DNA of 44,603 bases from Eubacteriales bacterium (GTDB taxonomy: Bacteria; Bacillota; Clostridia; Oscillospirales; Oscillospiraceae): assembly GCA_030529655.1 (NCBI GenBank), contig JAUMWJ010000006.1:1-44603 (forward strand), written 5' to 3'. The notes beneath the pieces are model-generated. The model ran no database searches, was not told the origin of the DNA, and saw nothing but the letters and a program-made list of their open reading frames with translations. A program made the position numbers and the translations under genes. Of this stretch, positions 41,200 to 44,603 are shown one piece after another (the first letter of the stretch is position 1; each line of letters begins with the position of its first letter).

Positions 41200-42753
41200 G
41201 TGAATAACCGCAATATACCGCAAAAGACAGAACGGCGCATTTCCGTGGCGTTGCGCCTGACACTGGCGGTGGTACTGCTGGTGGCACAGGTCGCATTGGT
41301 ATTTCTTTTGAGCCGTGTGCTGAAACAGCACATTGCCATTGCCTACACGGCGCTGGAGCTGCTGGCCATTGTGTATGCCATCCGCGTGTACAATCGACCC
41401 GGCTGCTCCACCTATAAGCCCGGCTGGATCGTGCTTATCCTGGCGCTGCCGGTGGTGGGGCTGATCCTCTACTGGCTGTGGAGCGGCGATCATCAGAGTA
41501 AGCATCTGACTCTGAAAAAAATCGCGCCGCCCAAACAGACTCCCACACAGCAGGAAATCAGCAAAAACAACATTGAGAAATTGCGCTGCGAAAGACCTCA
41601 GTGGGCGCGTTTGGCTACCTATCTTGATAGTCACGATTTCCCTTTATATGGGCATACCCGAACGAAATACTTTGCCGGTGGTGAGGCGTATCTGGACGAT
41701 ATGCTCATTGAGATGACGAAGGCAGAGCGGTTCATCTTCATGGAATACTTCATCATGGCCGAGGGCGAGATCTGGCATCGCCTGAGTAAGATCCTTGCAG
41801 CGAAAGCGGCGCAGGGAGTGGAGGTCAAGCTGATTTTTGACGATTTCGGCAGTATGCTGCGGCTGCACCGTGAATCTATCGAGGAGCTGCGGCAGGCCGG
41901 TGTGGAGACCCAGGTGTTCAATCCTGTGCATCACTATGTCAATCGGCTTTATTTCAACTATCGTGATCATCGCAAGATCGCCTGTATTGACGGCAAAGTG
42001 ACCTATACAGGCGGCGTCAATATTGCCGATGAATACGCCAATATCATTGAGCGGTTCGGCCACTGGAAAGACAGCGGCGTGCGTTTGGAGGGTGAGGGCG
42101 CATGGGGCTTGTGCCGTGAGTTTATCCATATGTGGCAGCGCATGGGCGGCATGCTGGAGCACGAACATGACTTCTATCGTCCCATTGGCCATTGGGAGGC
42201 ACAGGGCTATTGCCAATCGATCTCTGACGGGCCGGACAACAATCCTTTGGCAGTGGCGGAGGATACTTATCTGCAGCTCATAGCCGGTGCAAGGAACATG
42301 GTGTATATCACGACACCGTATCTGGCCATCAGCGATGCCATGATGAATACTTTGTGCATGACAGCCGAAAGCGGTGTGGATGTGCGCCTAATGGTGCCGG
42401 GGATTCCCGATCACAAGTTTGCCTATCTGGCAGCAGAGTGCTATTTTGGTGAGCTGCTGCGTCACGGCGTGAAGATCTATATTTACGAGCCGGGTTTGCT
42501 GCACGGTAAAAGTGTGCTGGTGGATCGGGAAGTGGCCTTTATCGGCTCGGTGAACATGGACTATCGCAGCTTCCAACTGCATTTCGAGTGCGGTGCGGTG
42601 CTTTATGGAGCGCCCTGTTTGGAGGATTTGCTGGAGGACATGGACAGCATGATGGAAAAGAGCCATACGCTCAGCTATGAGGAGTGGCTGCGCCGTCCGT
42701 GGATACGGCGGATTTTAGGGCCGATCCTCAGACTGTTTGCCATGTGGATGTAA
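41200..42753 (+). CDS. cls: Cardiolipin synthase (phospholipase D family)
   Basis: 517 residues from the GTG at 41200, with GGAGG 8 nt upstream; the longer ORF from 41137 begins inside the end of pncB. Two N-terminal membrane helices (about residues 14-75), then two PLD catalytic motifs: HRKIACID (HxKxxxxD) near 256 with TGGVNIAD, and HGKSVLVD near 434 with GSVNMDYRS. It joins phosphatidylglycerol units to make cardiolipin. YqeG in this window may supply phosphatidylglycerol. Confidence 0.95.
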   Translation: MNNRNIPQKTERRISVALRLTLAVVLLVAQVALVFLLSRVLKQHIAIAYTALELLAIVYAIRVYNRPGCSTYKPGWIVLILALPVVGLILYWLWSGDHQSKHLTLKKIAPPKQTPTQQEISKNNIEKLRCERPQWARLATYLDSHDFPLYGHTRTKYFAGGEAYLDDMLIEMTKAERFIFMEYFIMAEGEIWHRLSKILAAKAAQGVEVKLIFDDFGSMLRLHRESIEELRQAGVETQVFNPVHHYVNRLYFNYRDHRKIACIDGKVTYTGGVNIADEYANIIERFGHWKDSGVRLEGEGAWGLCREFIHMWQRMGGMLEHEHDFYRPIGHWEAQGYCQSISDGPDNNPLAVAEDTYLQLIAGARNMVYITTPYLAISDAMMNTLCMTAESGVDVRLMVPGIPDHKFAYLAAECYFGELLRHGVKIYIYEPGLLHGKSVLVDREVAFIGSVNMDYRSFQLHFECGAVLYGAPCLEDLLEDMDSMMEKSHTLSYEEWLRRPWIRRILGPILRLFAMWM

Positions 42754-42781
42754 CGCGCTGCTGCTCGTTATAGATGTGGAT

Positions 42782-43310
42782 AAATTGGGATTTGTGGGGT
42801 GTGTTTGTTTTCTTTTTAAATGCCTCCGGCGGCATACTTTTTTCAGTAGCAAAAAAAGTATACAAAAATGCCATTCAGAACCTACGGTTCTGAAAACTCC
42901 CTTGCGCGTATCGGTGCAAAAGAAAACAAAAGCATATACCTCGCGTTGTGATAGTACGGATAAAACCTAATCTAAATCATGAATTGCTTCTGCGTTTAAC
43001 CCGCTTGGCCGCTCACATTACCTAAATGCAGACGCACATTTTTCTACCGTTCCACCATCTGCGGCAGCAATAAGTCGCAATAGCGGTCATATTTACCACA
43101 GCGATGAATACCGTATTCGTTCGCGAAGTAGATGCTTGGAAATCTCCTCTATGCTATAGTCGCGAAAAGGATTTCCAAAAACCATGGGTTTTTGGCGGCG
43201 TTTTTGCCTACTTTTTCCGCTGATGGAAAAAGTAGGCCCCCGGAGGGAAATAAGAAAAAGTACCTCGCGGTCGAAACCGCGAAATAATCTTCGCTACAAA
43301 TTCCAATTTG
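42782..43310. repeat. Non-coding palindrome-rich repeat element, copy 2 (about 529 bp)
   Basis: Same architecture as 36302-37006. Outer end AAATTGGGATTTGT, left inverted segment from 42821, hairpin AGAACC-TAC-GGTTCT near 42878, 37-nt block 43044-43080 (identical to 36616-36652), palindrome CAAAAACC-GGTTTTTG near 43176-43194, 50-nt block 43200-43249 (identical to 36885-36934), and outer end ACAAATTCCAATTTG at 43296-43310. Inside the right edge, 43254-43283 is the reverse complement of 36336-36365 on the left side of copy 1. No ORF inside has a ribosome binding site. Confidence 0.75.
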
Positions 43311-43413
43311 CCAAATAAAGAATCGACTCGCCGGAGAAGGGAAATACCGCTTCGACGAGCTTTCTTGTTAAAAAAATTATAGAGTTGTAATATTTGAGAC
43401 AGAGCTTTTTTCG
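43311..43413. other. Short AT-rich spacer before the thiT leader
   Basis: About 100 bases between the repeat element and the thiT promoter. Nothing recognisable apart from AT-rich sequence. Confidence 0.4.
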
Positions 43414-43442
43414 TTGACAAGAGAGCAGATGCATGATATGAT
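43414..43442 (+). promoter_or_regulatory. Promoter of thiT
   Basis: TTGACA at 43414-43419 and TATGAT at 43437-43442 with a 17-nt spacer; the riboswitch starts about 12 nt downstream. Confidence 0.85.
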
Positions 43443-43453
43443 GCTGATAATCC

Positions 43454-43558
43454 AAGGGGTGCTGGCGCAAGCCGGCTGAGATGTGGCGTATCGCCGCCAC
43501 GATCCCTCGAACCTGATCCGGGTAATGCCGGCGTAGGAATGCGATGATACAGCCCCTT
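43454..43558 (+). promoter_or_regulatory. TPP riboswitch (THI-box)
   Basis: P1 arms AAGGGG (43454-43459) and CCCCTT (43553-43558) enclose the conserved GGGTGCT, GGCTGAGAT (from 43474) and GAACCTGATCCGGGTAATGC (from 43508), then CGTAGGAA. It binds thiamine pyrophosphate and should switch off the thiamine transporter gene when TPP is plentiful. Confidence 0.96.
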
Positions 43559-43563
43559 TGAAG

Positions 43564-43608
43564 TACCGCATTGCGACGCCGCATGGCTCGCCATGTGGTA
43601 TTTTTTTA
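43564..43608 (+). terminator. Riboswitch expression-platform terminator
   Basis: TACCGCAT at 43564-43571 pairs with ATGTGGTA at 43593-43600 around an inner GCC/GGC hairpin, followed by seven T. It lies between the riboswitch and the thiT start, which fits transcription attenuation. Confidence 0.78.
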
Positions 43609-43626
43609 TGAAAAGGAGCAATAACT

Positions 43627-44181
43627 ATGAAACACATGAAACTGCGTGCACTGTGTGAAGGCGCAATCATGGTGGCTTTGGCTACCGCGTTGAGCTATCT
43701 GAAACTGTTTGAACTGCCTCAGGGCGGCAGCGTTTGCATCGGTATGCTGCCCATTCTGTTCTACTGCACCCGCTGGGGCCTGAAGGACGGTCTGATCGCC
43801 TCCTTTGCCTACGGCCTTTTGCAGCTGATCTTTGACGGCGCTTATGCATGGGGCTGGGCCAGCATGATTCTGGACTACCTGCTGGCATTTGCCGTGCTGG
43901 GCTTTGCAGGCCTGTTCGCCCGCAAGAACGGCGGCGTGTTTATTGGCACCGTGGTGGGCTGCGTGCTGCGCTTTATCGTCCACTTTATCAGCGGCGTGAC
44001 GATCTACCGCATCTATGAGCCGGTGGAACTGTTCAACACCACTTTTGCCAATCCTTATCTGTACTCCGCCGCCTATAACGGCAGTTATGTGGCCATCGAT
44101 ATGGTGCTGTGCCTGGTGATCTTTGCCATCATCTATAAGCCGCTGCACAAGTATTTCCTGGCTTACGATCTGAAAATGTAA
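43627..44181 (+). CDS. thiT: Energy-coupled thiamine transporter S component ThiT
   Basis: 184 residues, about six membrane helices, AAAAGGAG upstream. LPQGGSVCIGMLPILFYCTR, FDGAYAWGWASMILDYLLAF and VLRFIVHFISGVTIY are the YuaJ/ThiT marks; the aromatic residues near the second motif line the thiamine site. It needs the shared ECF module (EcfA, EcfA', EcfT), which is not in this window. The TPP riboswitch upstream supports the substrate. Confidence 0.95.
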   Translation: MKHMKLRALCEGAIMVALATALSYLKLFELPQGGSVCIGMLPILFYCTRWGLKDGLIASFAYGLLQLIFDGAYAWGWASMILDYLLAFAVLGFAGLFARKNGGVFIGTVVGCVLRFIVHFISGVTIYRIYEPVELFNTTFANPYLYSAAYNGSYVAIDMVLCLVIFAIIYKPLHKYFLAYDLKM

Positions 44182-44189
44182 TACATCCG

Positions 44190-44228
44190 GACCGGCTTCG
44201 TGAAGGGGACGAAGCCGGTCTAAAAATT
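44190..44228 (+). terminator. Terminator of thiT
   Basis: GACCGGCTTCGT at 44190-44201 pairs with ACGAAGCCGGTC at 44209-44220, followed by a short A/T stretch ending in T. Confidence 0.85.
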
Positions 44229-44253
44229 TTTGGAAGAAAATGAAAATTTAGTG

Positions 44254-44281
44254 TTGACATTTTCACTAAAGTGAGTATAAT
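44254..44281 (+). promoter_or_regulatory. Promoter of tRNA-Gln
   Basis: TTGACA at 44254-44259 and TATAAT at 44276-44281 with a 16-nt spacer that contains the palindrome TCACTAAAGTGA. Confidence 0.85.
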
Positions 44282-44303
44282 AATATTTGTTCGTCAGGAA
44301 CAC

Positions 44304-44377
44304 AGCGGGATTGTGTAATGGTAGCACAGCGGACTCTGACTCCGTATGTGAGGGTTCGAATCCTTCTCCCGCTGCCA
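44304..44377 (+). tRNA. tRNA-Gln, anticodon CTG
   Basis: 74 nt including encoded CCA. Acceptor AGCGGGA/TCCCGCT with discriminator G; D arm GTGT/GCAC; anticodon arm GCGGA-CTCTGAC-TCCGT, giving anticodon CTG for CAG codons; T arm GAGGG-TTCGAAT-CCTTC. Confidence 0.95.
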
Positions 44378-44382
44378 CAAAA

Positions 44383-44417
44383 GCTCTCAGCAAAAGCTGG
44401 GAGTTTTTCTTTTTGCT
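44383..44417 (+). terminator. Terminator of tRNA-Gln
   Basis: GCTCTCAGC-AAAA-GCTGGGAGT hairpin (two G-T pairs) followed by T-rich sequence. Confidence 0.85.
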
Positions 44418-44429
44418 TAGACCGAAAAA

Positions 44430-44450
44430 GAGAGGATTCGACCCTCACAT
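44430..44450 (-). other. Antisense copy of the tRNA-Gln T arm downstream of the terminator
   Basis: This 21-nt stretch (GAGAGGATTCGACCCTCACA and one more base) is the reverse complement, with two missing bases, of 44345-44367 in the tRNA (variable loop and T arm). A second copy lies at 44574-44594. Confidence 0.7.
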
Positions 44451-44459
44451 AATTCAAAT

Positions 44460-44521
44460 AAACGCGCAGCTAATCGACGCGCTGCGGCGTGTCGAGGGTT
44501 CGAATCCTTCTCCTGCTGCCA
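44460..44521 (+). pseudogene. tRNA-like remnant: foreign 34-nt stub joined to the copied tRNA-Gln 3' half
   Basis: The second T arm and CCA end (44494-44521) are preceded by unrelated sequence with a 7-bp hairpin (GACGCGC-TGCG-GCGTGTC, 44476-44493). The needed 5' acceptor AGCAGGA is absent, so no cloverleaf can form. It is probably a recombination product. Confidence 0.6.
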
Positions 44522-44526
44522 CAAAA

Positions 44527-44561
44527 GCTCTTAGCAAAAGCTGGGAGCTTTTCTTTTTGCT
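44527..44561 (+). terminator. Second copy of the tRNA-Gln terminator
   Basis: GCTCTTAGC-AAAA-GCTGGGAGC plus T-rich tail, displaced 144 nt from the first. Two of the three mismatches between the repeat units lie in this stem and both keep it paired. Confidence 0.8.
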
Positions 44562-44603
44562 TAGACCGAAAAAGAGAGGATTCGACCCTCACATAATTCA
44601 AAT

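Larger units (their letters stand above)
44350..44603 (+). repeat. Direct repeat of the tRNA-Gln 3' half, terminator and tail, 144-nt offset
   Basis: 44350-44459 and 44494-44603 match over 110 nt with three mismatches. The repeated segment starts at the T stem of the tRNA and includes the CCA end, the terminator and 45 nt downstream. The window ends exactly at the end of the second unit, so more copies may follow. Confidence 0.92.

Noticed and set aside
42737-42970. Small ORF after cls
   Set aside because: It runs into the repeat element, has no ribosome binding site and no similarity to copy 1 at the protein level.
44460-44521. A second functional tRNA gene
   Set aside because: No 5' acceptor strand matches the copied 3' end and no anticodon arm can be drawn.

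Overview
The window looks like the chromosome of a strictly anaerobic Firmicute of the class Clostridia, most likely an Oscillospirales-type gut bacterium. The pointers are strong AGGAGG-type ribosome binding sites, a T-box leader on leuS, a TPP riboswitch on thiT, cohesin and dockerin proteins, a SipW/TasA-type surface protein, an Mrp-linked ferredoxin-type [NiFe] hydrogenase, and GC-rich coding sequence (judged by eye, not counted). Species cannot be named from this.

Layout. 1-6.9 kb: surface proteins. These are a TasA-like protein with a beta-helix extension, then an apparent two-gene operon of a double SGNH/GDSL esterase ending in a dockerin and a membrane-anchored protein starting with a cohesin-like domain. 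6.9-9.95 kb: a Crp/Fnr regulator with a palindromic operator at its own promoter, followed by a NitT/TauT-type ABC importer. 10.2-23.4 kb: a 17-gene, nearly gap-free operon with hypF-C-D-E, the hydrogenase catalytic genes with hypA, an Mrp-antiporter-like membrane module, a NuoH-like subunit, the small subunit and an eight-cluster polyferredoxin. 23.4-24.7 kb: a Cys-rich small-domain protein and a ClpP/TepA-like protease. 24.7-33.1 kb: housekeeping genes smc, ftsY, rph, two small unknowns, rdgB, yhbY, a nadD-yqeK fusion and rsfS. 33.1-36.3 kb: T-box/leuS and rpsU. 36.3-37.0 and 42.8-43.3 kb: two copies of a non-coding, palindrome-rich repeat with inverted ends. 37.0-42.8 kb: a reverse-strand protein of unknown function, yqeG, efp, a CD1247-like acidic protein, pncB and cls. 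43.4-44.6 kb: TPP riboswitch/thiT and tRNA-Gln(CUG), whose 3' half plus terminator is duplicated up to the window edge.

How the genes work together. The hydrogenase operon should encode a membrane complex that takes electrons from reduced ferredoxin through the polyferredoxin and small subunit to the [NiFe] site, evolves H2 and pumps ions through the Mrp-like module. HypA, C, D, E and F build the metal centre; hypB is not in the window. The catalytic subunit stops exactly at the residue where other [NiFe] enzymes are cleaved, so it should need no maturation protease. The cohesin and dockerin genes look like a minimal way of tethering an esterase to the cell surface.

Most notable: an exact 189-nt overlapping direct repeat (period 177 nt) that adds two [4Fe-4S] clusters to the polyferredoxin, a probable MbhI-like fusion on the antiporter subunit, the non-coding inverted-repeat element family, and the tRNA-Gln tail duplication with its antisense T-arm copy.
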